Source: Exiguobacterium sp. 9-2
GTDB taxonomy: Bacteria > Bacillota > Bacilli > Exiguobacteriales > Exiguobacteriaceae
Reading direction: 5' to 3'
Length of the DNA stretch: 64,000 nt
Assembly (NCBI RefSeq): GCF_036287235.1
Contig: NZ_CP142850.1
Coordinates: forward strand, 770,001 to 834,000
Below, in pieces: positions 8,436-16,946 of the stretch (position 1 is its first letter; each line of letters opens with the position of its first letter). The notes under the pieces are model-generated. The model had not been told where the DNA came from. It saw nothing but the letters and a program-made list of their open reading frames with translations, and ran no database searches. The position numbers and the translations under genes were made by a program.

Positions 8436-8474
8436 ATAAAGAGAGGGGGATCTTGGATTCCCCCTCATCTTTAT
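8436..8474 (+). repeat. Strong intergenic mRNA hairpin between mdxE and mdxF
   Basis: ATAAAGA plus GAGGGGGA pairs with TCCCCCTC plus TCTTTAT, 15 base pairs with a single bulged A and an 8-base loop. No T run follows, so it is not a normal terminator. Such a structure after a binding-protein gene usually protects the upstream message from exonucleases or trims read-through to the permease genes. Confidence 0.7.
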
Positions 8475-8527
8475 GGTTGGAAGAGAAGCCTGAGGTCAGA
8501 CATGACCTTTGGAAAGGAGAACGGACG

Positions 8528-9883
8528 ATGGCTGCGATTGCAACACCACACCCGACGAATCCAACGCCTGAAAAAAAGACGAACCACCGCAAGATTGCGG
8601 CGCTGATGTCGATCATTCCAGGAGTAGGACAACTATACAATAAACAATTCCTTAAAGGCGCGACATTTTTTATTGTCGTACTTTCATATTTCCTCGTTAA
8701 CTTTGAACTGTTCTTCAAAGGAGCCGGAAATGGTCCTGGCGATCGCGGAGCGATCTGGGGCTTGATTACACTCGGTGAGGTACCAGGCGTAAGGGGGGAT
8801 CACTCGATCTTTCTAATGGTCGAGGGCATCATTGCCTTGATTTTACTTGTCTTTGGTATCGCCATTTACGTCTGGAACTTTATCGATGCGTATCGAATCG
8901 GTAAGTTACGTGACATGAACCTCGAAGTACCTTCCTTGAAGATGCAACTACGGAACTTCCGCGATAACGGGTTCCCGTACGCGATGTTGATTCCTTCACT
9001 AGTACTTTTAGTGTTCACGGTCGTCTTACCGTTGATCTTTACATTCTTGATTGCGTTTACGAACTACAAATTCAACAACTCACCACCAGCGAAGCTGGTC
9101 GACTGGATCGGCATCCAAAACTTCCTGAACATTTTCACCGTCGATATTTTCCGTGATACGTTCGTGAGCGTTCTTGGTTGGACGCTTGTCTGGACCGTCG
9201 CTTCGACGACAGGGGTCATCGCAATTGGAATTGGCCTTGCAGTCTTGCTGAATCAAAAAGGACTCAAAGGAAAACGTTTCTTCCGTTCGATCTTGATTCT
9301 TTCATGGGCAGTACCAGCGTTCATCACGATTTTGATCTTCCGCTCGATGTTCAATGAAACTTTCGGTGTCTTCAATACGACATTGTTACCAGCGATCGGT
9401 CTTGAGAATGGTCTCGACTGGATGACGGATCCGACGTATACGAAGCTTGCCTTGATTGGTATTCAGTGGTGGTTAGGATTCCCATACATCATGACGCTGA
9501 CGACAGGAATCTTACAGTCGATTCCTGAAGATCTTTATGAAGCGGCGACGATTGACGGAGCAACAGCAGGCGAGAAATTCCGCCTAATCACGTTACCGAT
9601 GATTCTATTTGCAACGGCACCAATCTTAATCACGCAGTATACGTTCAACTTCAATAACTTCAATATCATTTATCTCTTCAACAATGGTGGACCGGCAGTA
9701 CCGGGACAATCAGCAGGTGGAACGGATATCTTGATTTCATGGATTTACAAATTATCGCTCGGCTCAAATCCGCAGTACGGATTCGCAGCAGCCATCACGC
9801 TTGTGTTGTCGTTCTTCATCATGACGATTGCCGTCATTCAGTTCAAGCGTTCAAAATCATTCAAAGATGAGGATATGATCTAA
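8528..9883 (+). CDS. mdxF: Maltodextrin ABC transporter permease, MalF type
   Basis: A 451-residue inner permease subunit. The N-terminal 130 residues carry extra membrane segments, starting with a KIAALMSIIPGVGQLYNKQF motif. The core then follows, with the conserved EAA loop (EAATIDGATAGEKFRLITLP, near residue 364) that contacts the ATPase. An in-frame ATG at 8453 exists but sits within the intergenic hairpin; the ATG at 8528 follows AAGGAG at 8-base spacing and is preferred. The next gene starts one base after the stop. No ATPase gene lies in the window, so a shared ATPase such as MsmX must power it. Confidence 0.9.
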   Translation: MAAIATPHPTNPTPEKKTNHRKIAALMSIIPGVGQLYNKQFLKGATFFIVVLSYFLVNFELFFKGAGNGPGDRGAIWGLITLGEVPGVRGDHSIFLMVEGIIALILLVFGIAIYVWNFIDAYRIGKLRDMNLEVPSLKMQLRNFRDNGFPYAMLIPSLVLLVFTVVLPLIFTFLIAFTNYKFNNSPPAKLVDWIGIQNFLNIFTVDIFRDTFVSVLGWTLVWTVASTTGVIAIGIGLAVLLNQKGLKGKRFFRSILILSWAVPAFITILIFRSMFNETFGVFNTTLLPAIGLENGLDWMTDPTYTKLALIGIQWWLGFPYIMTLTTGILQSIPEDLYEAATIDGATAGEKFRLITLPMILFATAPILITQYTFNFNNFNIIYLFNNGGPAVPGQSAGGTDILISWIYKLSLGSNPQYGFAAAITLVLSFFIMTIAVIQFKRSKSFKDEDMI

Positions 9884-9884
9884 T

Positions 9885-10718
9885 ATGAGAAAACAAAACC
9901 GAATTAATATGGCGTTGTCATATCTCATTTTGACGATCGCCTCCATCATTATCGTCTATCCACTTCTTTGGGTCGTGGGTACCTCACTGAACCCAGGGAA
10001 AAGCATTACATCGGATATCTTCCCAAGTAATCCGACATTAATTCACTATTTCGATTTGTTTGATCCAGCAAAAACGGATTACGGCATGTGGTACTTGAAT
10101 ACGATTAAGATCGCCGTCATCACGATGGTGGTATCCGTCGCTTTGATTACGTTAACAGGATATATTTTTTCACGTTATCGCTTTGTCGGTCGGAAAAATT
10201 CACTAATCCTATTCCTCGTGTTGCAGATGGTACCGCAATTCGTTGCAATCATTGCGATTTATGTCCTGCTTAATATGTTAGAATTATTTGATACGCATCT
10301 GGCGCTTATCTTACTCTATTCAGGTGGCGCGATTCCAATGAATACGTATCTTGCCAAAGGATATTTTGATACGATTCCAAAAGAACTTGATGAGGCGGCA
10401 CGGATGGATGGTGCCGGTCACTTACGAATCTTCTGGCAAATCATCTTACCGCTCGCAAAGCCGATGGTCGCCGTCATCGCGTTGTTCAACTTCATGGCTC
10501 CATTTAACGATTTCATCTTAGCATCGCTTGTGCTGCGTTCTCCTGAGAAACAGACGCTTGCGGTCGGGTTGTATAACATGGTGTCAGAGCAGTTCGACAA
10601 CAACTTTACGTTATTCGCGGCAGGTGCCGTATTATCAGCAGTTCCAATCGTTCTTCTTTTCTTCGCATTCCAGCGTTTCTTCGTTTCTGGTTTGACAGCT
10701 GGTGGAACGAAAGGATAA
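9885..10718 (+). CDS. mdxG: Maltodextrin ABC transporter permease, MalG type
   Basis: The second permease subunit, 277 residues with six membrane segments and the EAA loop DEAARMDGAGHLRIFWQIILP near residue 167. It forms the channel with MdxF. The ATG lies one base after the mdxF stop, with GAGGAT inside the mdxF end as ribosome site, so the two are translationally coupled. The C-terminus, RFFVSGLTAGGTKG, is typical of MalG proteins. Confidence 0.92.
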   Translation: MRKQNRINMALSYLILTIASIIIVYPLLWVVGTSLNPGKSITSDIFPSNPTLIHYFDLFDPAKTDYGMWYLNTIKIAVITMVVSVALITLTGYIFSRYRFVGRKNSLILFLVLQMVPQFVAIIAIYVLLNMLELFDTHLALILLYSGGAIPMNTYLAKGYFDTIPKELDEAARMDGAGHLRIFWQIILPLAKPMVAVIALFNFMAPFNDFILASLVLRSPEKQTLAVGLYNMVSEQFDNNFTLFAAGAVLSAVPIVLLFFAFQRFFVSGLTAGGTKG

Positions 10719-10740
10719 TCATAAGGGGGAAATCAGCGGC

Positions 10741-12264
10741 ATGAGACGAGGCATAATGCTTCTCCTCTTGCCGCTTCTCTTGTCTATCGGACTTCAACCG
10801 ATGATCGGGGAAGCAGCAAGTTGGGAAAAAGAACGGATGTATTTCATCATGGTTGATCGGTTCGAGAACGGAGACCCGAGTAATGACCGAGAGGCGGATC
10901 CTGAGAATCCAAAAGCCTTCCAAGGTGGAGATTTAGCAGGGGTGACGAAACGTCTTGATTACATCAAGAAAAAAGGCTTCACATCAATTTGGTTAACACC
11001 AATCTTTAAGAACCGTCCAAATGGGTATCATGGATACTGGACGGATGATTATTACGAGATTGATCCGCATTTTGGAACAAAAGAAGAGTTCAAGCGTCTC
11101 GTCAAGGAAGCGCATGACCGAGATATCAAGGTCGTTCTCGATCTTGTCGTCAATCACTTAGGACCGAATCACCCAATGGTCAAAGAAAAACCGGACTGGT
11201 TCCATAAAAATCAACCCATCATGAACTGGAATAATGCGTCGGAAGTCGAAAATAATTGGTTATTTGATTTACCAGACTTCAACACGGAAAATCCTGAAGT
11301 TGTGAATTACTTAATTGATGTTGCGAACTACTGGGTCGATGAAACGGGTATAGACGGTTATCGACTGGATACGGTTCGCCATGTGCCAGCCGCATTTTGG
11401 AAAACATTCATTCCTGCAGTAAAGGAAAAGCATCCAAACTTATTCTTACTGGCTGAAGTGTTTGACGGAGATCCGCGAAAAATTGCCTCCTATTCAAAAT
11501 TAGGCTTTGATTCCGTCACGAATTTCCCGTTTTATTATGGGGTTAAGGACCAGTTTGCCCGCAAAAATGGTTCAGCGGAAGAACTCGATTCAGTTTATAA
11601 TCGAGATACTACGTTTAATCCGAATGCTAAAGGACTTGCAACTTTCGTTGACAATCATGATGTCAAACGTTTCATCACGGAAGCGAAGATTAGTGGCGCA
11701 AAAGAAGAGGAGCGTCAACTTCGATTAGCGCTGTTTGCACTCTATGCTGCTCCAGGTATGCCAATCGTCTACCAAGGAACAGAGGTAGCGATGCCAGGCG
11801 GTGAGGATCCCGGAAACCGGATGATGATGACATTTGATCAAAACAAGAAGATGCAACAGTACGTAAAAACGTTGAATGAGATGCGCGAGGACTACCCAGC
11901 GTTTGCCACAGGGAAGCAACGCTTGATCGCAAAAACGGATCATATGGCGGTCTACTCACGGGAAACCAAACAACAACAAGTCGTTTATGCGATTAATCTT
12001 GGGGAGAAAAAAACGAGCTTACGTGTATCTGCGAAAGAAATCGGTAATGATCAGCGTTTGAGAGGTCTTTTATTCTCAGACTTGGTGCGTCAAGATGGTG
12101 ACGCGTATGAGATCACGCTCGATGCAAGTAGCGCAAATAGCTACGTCATCGAAAAATCACAAGTCAATTGGTGGTCGATCGTCGCAATCGGTGCAATCGC
12201 TCCAATTTTAGCGCTCATACTTCTTCTCGTTCACCGTAAACGGATGCAACGTCAAACGAAATAA
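10741..12264 (+). CDS. Extracellular, membrane-anchored GH13 alpha-amylase
   Basis: A 507-residue amylase likely to degrade starch or long dextrins outside the cell to feed the importer. It has an N-terminal signal peptide (MRRGIMLLLLPLLLS, cleavage near residue 26). The GH13 motifs are DLVVNH (about 134), GYRLDTVRH with Asp210, LLAEVFDG with Glu239, and FVDNHD with Asp307; a VDRFENGDPSND loop near residue 38 is of calcium-binding type. Residues about 478-497 form one membrane helix followed by a basic tail, so the enzyme should stay tethered with the active domain outside. The ATG at 10741 follows AAGGGGG; an upstream in-frame start overlapping mdxG would hide the signal peptide and is rejected. 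Confidence 0.88.
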   Translation: MRRGIMLLLLPLLLSIGLQPMIGEAASWEKERMYFIMVDRFENGDPSNDREADPENPKAFQGGDLAGVTKRLDYIKKKGFTSIWLTPIFKNRPNGYHGYWTDDYYEIDPHFGTKEEFKRLVKEAHDRDIKVVLDLVVNHLGPNHPMVKEKPDWFHKNQPIMNWNNASEVENNWLFDLPDFNTENPEVVNYLIDVANYWVDETGIDGYRLDTVRHVPAAFWKTFIPAVKEKHPNLFLLAEVFDGDPRKIASYSKLGFDSVTNFPFYYGVKDQFARKNGSAEELDSVYNRDTTFNPNAKGLATFVDNHDVKRFITEAKISGAKEEERQLRLALFALYAAPGMPIVYQGTEVAMPGGEDPGNRMMMTFDQNKKMQQYVKTLNEMREDYPAFATGKQRLIAKTDHMAVYSRETKQQQVVYAINLGEKKTSLRVSAKEIGNDQRLRGLLFSDLVRQDGDAYEITLDASSANSYVIEKSQVNWWSIVAIGAIAPILALILLLVHRKRMQRQTK

Positions 12265-12298
12265 AATACTTAAGTAGGGGAAATGTGAGGTGAAGGGG

Positions 12299-13330
12299 AT
12301 GCAGGTAACAATCAAGGATGTAGCACGGGAGGCAAATGTCGCACCCTCGACGGTGTCACGCGTCATCGCGAACAGTTCGCGTATCAGTCAAAAGACGAAA
12401 GAACGGGTACGACAGGCGATGGATGAACTCGGATACTATCCGAACGTTCATGCGCGCAGTCTAGCGAATCGGACGACACAAGCGATTGGTCTCGTCATGC
12501 CGAGTGCCGCAACAAAAACGCTTCAAAATCCATTCTTTTCGGAAGTCATTCGAGGGATTAGTACAAAAGCGCATCAAAATGGATATTCGCTTTATATGAC
12601 GACAGGTGTCTCGGAAGAAGAGGTTTACGAAGGTGTCGTCTCGATGGTTCAGGGTCGCCGCGTCGATGGTGTCGTCGTTCTTTATTCCCGAACGGATGAT
12701 AAAGTCGTTCAATTTTTGCAAGACTCGAAGTTCCCGTTCGTCGTCGTCGGGAAACCATTCAGTGATTCGTCGCACGTCACGTATGTCGATACGGATAATT
12801 ATCTGGCAGGTCGAGAGGTAACGAAGTATTTACATCAACTCGGACACGAGTGCATCGCATTCGTAGGTGGCGCACAGGACTTAGCCGTGACGCAAGAGCG
12901 TGTCGGCGGATACAAGACGGCTCTCATGGAAGAGGGCATTCCAATTCAAGAGTCTTATATTGTCAGCGCACCATTTATGACGACAGGAGGGGCTGAAGCA
13001 GTCAAACGACTAATGTCACTTGAACACCCACCGACCGCTGTCGTTGTCAGTGACGACATGATGGCACTTGGTGTCATGAGTACGCTCAATGAGATGGGCA
13101 TCAGTGTACCAGATCAAATGGCTGTCGTCAGTTTCAATAACTTGTTCATCGCAGAATTCTCAAGTCCACCGTTGACTTCTGTCGAAATCAATATCTTTGG
13201 ACTTGGCTTTGAAGCAACGAATTGTTTGATTGAACAAATCAATGAAGATGCGACGCCTTATGGGAAACGCGTCATTGTCCCACACTATCTTGTCGTCCGT
13301 CAGTCTTGTGGCGGAAAATCCGAAGCATGA
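12299..13330 (+). CDS. LacI-family transcriptional regulator of the maltodextrin genes (MalR-type)
   Basis: A 343-residue repressor with the LacI helix-turn-helix VTIKDVAREANVAPSTVSRVI at the N-terminus, hinge helix around residues 47-60 (RSLANR), and a periplasmic-binding-protein-like sensor domain. It ends the mdxEFG-amylase operon, so it probably responds to maltose or maltodextrin and binds the TGCAA-type palindromes around these genes. A GTG nine bases earlier is in frame; I prefer this ATG because GAGGTGA lies five bases before it. Which operators it binds is inferred from position and palindrome shape. Confidence 0.88.
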   Translation: MQVTIKDVAREANVAPSTVSRVIANSSRISQKTKERVRQAMDELGYYPNVHARSLANRTTQAIGLVMPSAATKTLQNPFFSEVIRGISTKAHQNGYSLYMTTGVSEEEVYEGVVSMVQGRRVDGVVVLYSRTDDKVVQFLQDSKFPFVVVGKPFSDSSHVTYVDTDNYLAGREVTKYLHQLGHECIAFVGGAQDLAVTQERVGGYKTALMEEGIPIQESYIVSAPFMTTGGAEAVKRLMSLEHPPTAVVVSDDMMALGVMSTLNEMGISVPDQMAVVSFNNLFIAEFSSPPLTSVEINIFGLGFEATNCLIEQINEDATPYGKRVIVPHYLVVRQSCGGKSEA

Positions 13331-13334
13331 AACG

Positions 13335-13378
13335 AAAGTCTATGTTTAAATCGACGGGTTTAATCATAGACTTTTTTT
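13335..13378 (+). terminator. Intrinsic terminator after the regulator gene
   Basis: AAAGTCTATG pairs with CATAGACTTT, with an additional TTTAAA/TTTAA inner pairing, followed by seven Ts. It ends the mdxEFG operon. Confidence 0.85.
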
Positions 13379-13440
13379 GATGCAAGAGACATCTATTCCT
13401 AGTAAAAGGAAGCGGTTGCAGAAAAAGAAATTTATTTTCG

Positions 13441-13454
13441 TGCAAACGATTGCA
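13441..13454. promoter_or_regulatory. Operator O5 upstream of maltose phosphorylase
   Basis: TGCAAACGATTGCA, a 14-base palindrome of the regulon type. It overlaps the likely -35 (TTGCAT, 13450-13455) of the malP promoter. A half-site AGCGGTTGCA lies just before it at 13411-13420. Confidence 0.65.
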
Positions 13455-13477
13455 TTGAAGCTTTTTATGTGTACAAT
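13450..13477 (+). promoter_or_regulatory. Promoter of maltose phosphorylase gene
   Basis: TTGCAT (13450-13455) and TACAAT (13472-13477) are 16 bases apart. The weak -35 overlapping operator O5 fits repression in the absence of maltodextrin. A cre-like ATGAAACGCTTACAT follows at 13496-13510. Confidence 0.5.
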
Positions 13478-13555
13478 AAAGAATGTAGAGTACAGATGAA
13501 ACGCTTACATGATCAGGCTAGCTGACATGTTTAGCATAAAAGGAGCGACTTGACG

Positions 13556-15856
13556 ATGAAACGACTTTTTGAGGTCAATGAGTGGAAAATTACAGAGCTT
13601 GGTTTTCATCCAGAAGATAATCGACTAGCAGAATCGATGACATCGATCGGAAACGGTCATATGGGAATGCGCGGTACATTTGAAGAAGAGTACACAGGTG
13701 ACACACATCAAGGCATGTATGTCGCAGGTGTTTATTATCCAGATAAGACACGTGTTGGTTGGTGGAAAAATGGTTATCCGGAATACTTCGCGAAAGTACT
13801 CAATGCTGTCAATATCATGGGCTTAAAAGTATCCGTTAATGGAAAAGCAGTTGATTTGAACACGTGGGAAGTCGTCGACTTCAAACGCGAACTCGATATG
13901 CAACACGGTGTGTTGTCACGGACGATGCTGTTGAAACATGGGGAAGAGGAAATAAAAGTTGAATCCAAACGTTTCTTCTCGATTGTCGATAAAGAAATCG
14001 CAGCCTTGCAATATACGGTAACACCTGTCAATTTCGAAGCAGAGATCATCATTGAATCGTATCTCGATGCGGATGTTGAGAATGAAGACTCAAACTATGA
14101 TGAGAAGTTCTGGCTTCCCGTTGAACACGGAATCGAAGAGCGTTTTGGTTACGTCACGTCGAAGACGAAAAAGCTTGATTGGCATGTGACAGCAGCTATG
14201 ATCACGGATGTCGAAGGCGCACGTTGTGAAGTCGTTGACGGCAATACGCAGTATGTCGCGAATCGTTTTACGAAACAAGCAGTAGTCGGAGAAGGTGTCA
14301 CTGTCGAGAAATTCGTTGCGCTCGTAACGAATCGTGACTATGACATCGACGCATTACTGGAACAAGCGATGAAACGGGTTCATACCGCTTTCGAATCCGG
14401 ATTTGATACATTACTTGCGACACATGAAGCAGCGTGGTTGCATCACTGGGAAGAAGCAGACGTGAAGATTGAAGGAGATGTCGAAGCACAACAAGGGATT
14501 CGATTTAATATCTTCCATATGTTCCAGACATACACAGGCGAAGATTCACGCCTTAACATTGGACCGAAAGGATTCACGGGCGAAAAGTATGGCGGTGCGA
14601 CGTATTGGGATACAGAAGCGTACTGCTTGAACTTCTACCTCGCGACGTCGAAGCCGGAAGTGGCTTGGAACCTACTCAAATATCGGCATAATCAATTACC
14701 GCAAGCAAAAGAAAACGCGGATAAGAATGTCGGGATGAAGGGTGCGCTTTATCCAATGGTGACGATGAATGGAGAAGAGTGCCACAACGAGTGGGAAATT
14801 ACGCATGAGGAGATTCACAGGAACGGCGCGATCGCGCATGCGATTTATAATTACACGAACTACACGGGTGACACGTCGTATCTCGGACAATACGGATTTG
14901 AAGTGTTAGTCGAGATTGCTCGTTATTGGGCAAGCCGTGTCAATTATGTGGCGCATAAGGATGTCTACATGATTCTTGGGGTGACGGGACCAAATGAATA
15001 CGAGAACAACGTGAACAACAACTGGTATACGAATCTGATCGCAGCATGGTGTCTCGAATATACACAGACCGTTCACCGTCATCTAGCACAAGAAGAACCA
15101 GAACGTTTGCAAGAACTCATGCATCAATTAGCGTTGACGGATGAGGAACTGGCGAAGTGGGCAGATATCGACGCGAAGATGTATTATCCAAAAGATGAAG
15201 CAGCTCCTGGTATCTTCATGCAACAGGATGGCTTCATGGATAAGGAACAAATTTTGGTCGCTGAACTCGATCCAAAACATCTTCCGCTGAACCAGAATTG
15301 GTCTTGGGACCGGATCCTTCGCTCTGTATTCATTAAACAGGCAGATGTCCTGCAAGGTCTCTACTTCTTGACGGATCGCTTCAGTCTAGAAGAGAAGAAA
15401 GCGAACTTCGATTTCTATGAACCACGTACGGTTCACGAATCATCATTATCTCCATGTATCTACTCGATCATTGCAGCGGAAGTCGGCTATGAGGAAAAGG
15501 CAGTTGAATTGTACCAACGTTCGGCGCGACTTGATCTCGATAACTACAACAATGATACAGAAGACGGATTACACATCACGTCGATGGTTGGATCTTGGAT
15601 GTCGATCGTCCATGGATTCGCCGGATTACGGGTAGCGAACGATACGTTGTCCTTTAAGCCGATGTTGCCAAAAGGCTGGACGAGCTATGCGTTCCGGATG
15701 CAGTGGCGCGGTCATCATATCCATGTCCATGTTCAGCCAAACGCCGTCGAAATCACTCAGACGGAAGGCGAAGCAGTCAGCTTAAACGTTCATGGAACGA
15801 CTGTAGAAGTTCCGGCAGGAGGAAAGATTACGGTGCCTGCTTCGATGACAGTATAA
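13556..15856 (+). CDS. malP: GH65 maltose phosphorylase
   Basis: A 766-residue cytoplasmic enzyme that splits maltose with phosphate into glucose and beta-glucose-1-phosphate. It has the usual GH65 layout: N-terminal beta-sandwich, helical linker, alpha/alpha barrel and a small C-terminal beta domain. The catalytic-acid segment VTGPNEYENNVNNNWYTN contains Glu481. The WDTEAY motif near residue 352 and the HESSLS motif near residue 626 (phosphate-binding region) are also present. The ATG at 13556 has AAAGGAG upstream. The beta-phosphoglucomutase needed next (pgcM in B. subtilis) is not in the window. Confidence 0.9.
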   Translation: MKRLFEVNEWKITELGFHPEDNRLAESMTSIGNGHMGMRGTFEEEYTGDTHQGMYVAGVYYPDKTRVGWWKNGYPEYFAKVLNAVNIMGLKVSVNGKAVDLNTWEVVDFKRELDMQHGVLSRTMLLKHGEEEIKVESKRFFSIVDKEIAALQYTVTPVNFEAEIIIESYLDADVENEDSNYDEKFWLPVEHGIEERFGYVTSKTKKLDWHVTAAMITDVEGARCEVVDGNTQYVANRFTKQAVVGEGVTVEKFVALVTNRDYDIDALLEQAMKRVHTAFESGFDTLLATHEAAWLHHWEEADVKIEGDVEAQQGIRFNIFHMFQTYTGEDSRLNIGPKGFTGEKYGGATYWDTEAYCLNFYLATSKPEVAWNLLKYRHNQLPQAKENADKNVGMKGALYPMVTMNGEECHNEWEITHEEIHRNGAIAHAIYNYTNYTGDTSYLGQYGFEVLVEIARYWASRVNYVAHKDVYMILGVTGPNEYENNVNNNWYTNLIAAWCLEYTQTVHRHLAQEEPERLQELMHQLALTDEELAKWADIDAKMYYPKDEAAPGIFMQQDGFMDKEQILVAELDPKHLPLNQNWSWDRILRSVFIKQADVLQGLYFLTDRFSLEEKKANFDFYEPRTVHESSLSPCIYSIIAAEVGYEEKAVELYQRSARLDLDNYNNDTEDGLHITSMVGSWMSIVHGFAGLRVANDTLSFKPMLPKGWTSYAFRMQWRGHHIHVHVQPNAVEITQTEGEAVSLNVHGTTVEVPAGGKITVPASMTV

Positions 15857-15863
15857 AACGATG

Positions 15864-15896
15864 AAAAAGAACCGATGCCAAGTCGGTTCTTTTTTT
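15864..15896 (+). terminator. Intrinsic terminator of malP
   Basis: AAAAAGAACCGA pairs with TCGGTTCTTTTT around a 7-base loop, with a run of seven Ts. Confidence 0.9.
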
Positions 15897-16043
15897 GTGT
15901 AACACGAATTAGAGGACACCTTTGTCACAAATGAAAACGCCATCATGAAAAAGAACATCAATCTTTGGAAATCTTGACTATCCGGCGACATTTGAATGTG
16001 CTAAAGTGTTTCAAGATAGTTATGAATGAGAGGAGAACGGCGT

Positions 16044-16895
16044 GTGACAGCTGTAGTAAAGGAAAGTATGTTAAAAGTGATCGTGGCTACGATTGGAGGA
16101 TTCGTCATTGCCGTTGCCATGAACTGGTTTTTGATTCCAAGTGGTGTTTATTCGACTGGATTTACAGGACTTGCCCAAATCTTGACGCAAGTCCTTCAAA
16201 ATACAGCGTTCGCGTTTGGTGAAAACGTTTGGTTCTTAGCGCTGAACTTACCTTTGATCGTGCTTGCATGGATCATGTTAGGTCGGAGTTTTACAATCGT
16301 CACGTTGATTTCGGTTCTGGCAACGACGATTTTTATTGGTCTTATTCCTCAATATGCTGTCATACCAGGTGATCAGACACTGAATGCAGTGTTTGGAGGG
16401 GTCTTGCTTGCGATTGGTACCGGTATCACGATTAAATTCGGTGCTTCAACGGGTGGGTTTGATATCGTCGCCCTCATCTTTGCCCGTTTCTCCGATCGCA
16501 GTGTCGGCTTATATCTGTTCGTCTTGAACTTTTTGATCGCATTATTGGCAGGTGCGTTGTTCGGCTGGTCGACTGCCTTATATACGATCGTCTTCATCTA
16601 CGTGACTTCTAAGGTCGTCGATGAGATTCATACAAGTAACCAACGCTTGACGATTTTTATTGTCACGAATCATGCGGATGACATCACGACGGCTCTGCAT
16701 CAGCACATCATTCGTGGAATCACGCAGATTCCTTCGATCGGTACGTATTCACGAGCTGAGAAAGCGACGTTGATGATGGTCATTGAGCGTCACGAATTGC
16801 GGGATATCGAACGGATTTGTCGGGAAGCGGACGAGACAGTATTCATCAACGTCGTCGCGACGGACTCGGTCGTTGGATACTTCCGAAAAGGATAA
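16044..16895 (+). CDS. YitT family membrane protein (DUF161 + DUF2179)
   Basis: A 283-residue protein with five or six membrane segments in the first 180 residues, containing the family stretches IPSGVYSTGFTGLAQIL and FGASTGGFDIVALI. The soluble C-terminal domain of about 80 residues is of DUF2179 type (GITQIPSIGTYSRAEKATLMMVI). YitT proteins are widespread in Bacillota; their transport substrate is not settled. The GTG at 16044 is preceded by AGAGGAGA at good spacing, whereas the ATG at 16026 has no ribosome site. It is a single-gene unit. Confidence 0.85.
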   Translation: MTAVVKESMLKVIVATIGGFVIAVAMNWFLIPSGVYSTGFTGLAQILTQVLQNTAFAFGENVWFLALNLPLIVLAWIMLGRSFTIVTLISVLATTIFIGLIPQYAVIPGDQTLNAVFGGVLLAIGTGITIKFGASTGGFDIVALIFARFSDRSVGLYLFVLNFLIALLAGALFGWSTALYTIVFIYVTSKVVDEIHTSNQRLTIFIVTNHADDITTALHQHIIRGITQIPSIGTYSRAEKATLMMVIERHELRDIERICREADETVFINVVATDSVVGYFRKG

Positions 16896-16897
16896 TG

Positions 16898-16937
16898 AAA
16901 AAGGCACTTGCTCTGCGATATGCAGCAAGTGCCTTTT
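16898..16937. terminator. Bidirectional terminator between yitT-like gene and HAD phosphatase
   Basis: AAAAGGCACTTGCT pairs with AGCAAGTGCCTTTT around a 12-base loop. It has T runs on both strands and lies between convergent genes. Confidence 0.85.
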
Positions 16938-16946
16938 CGTATCTCT

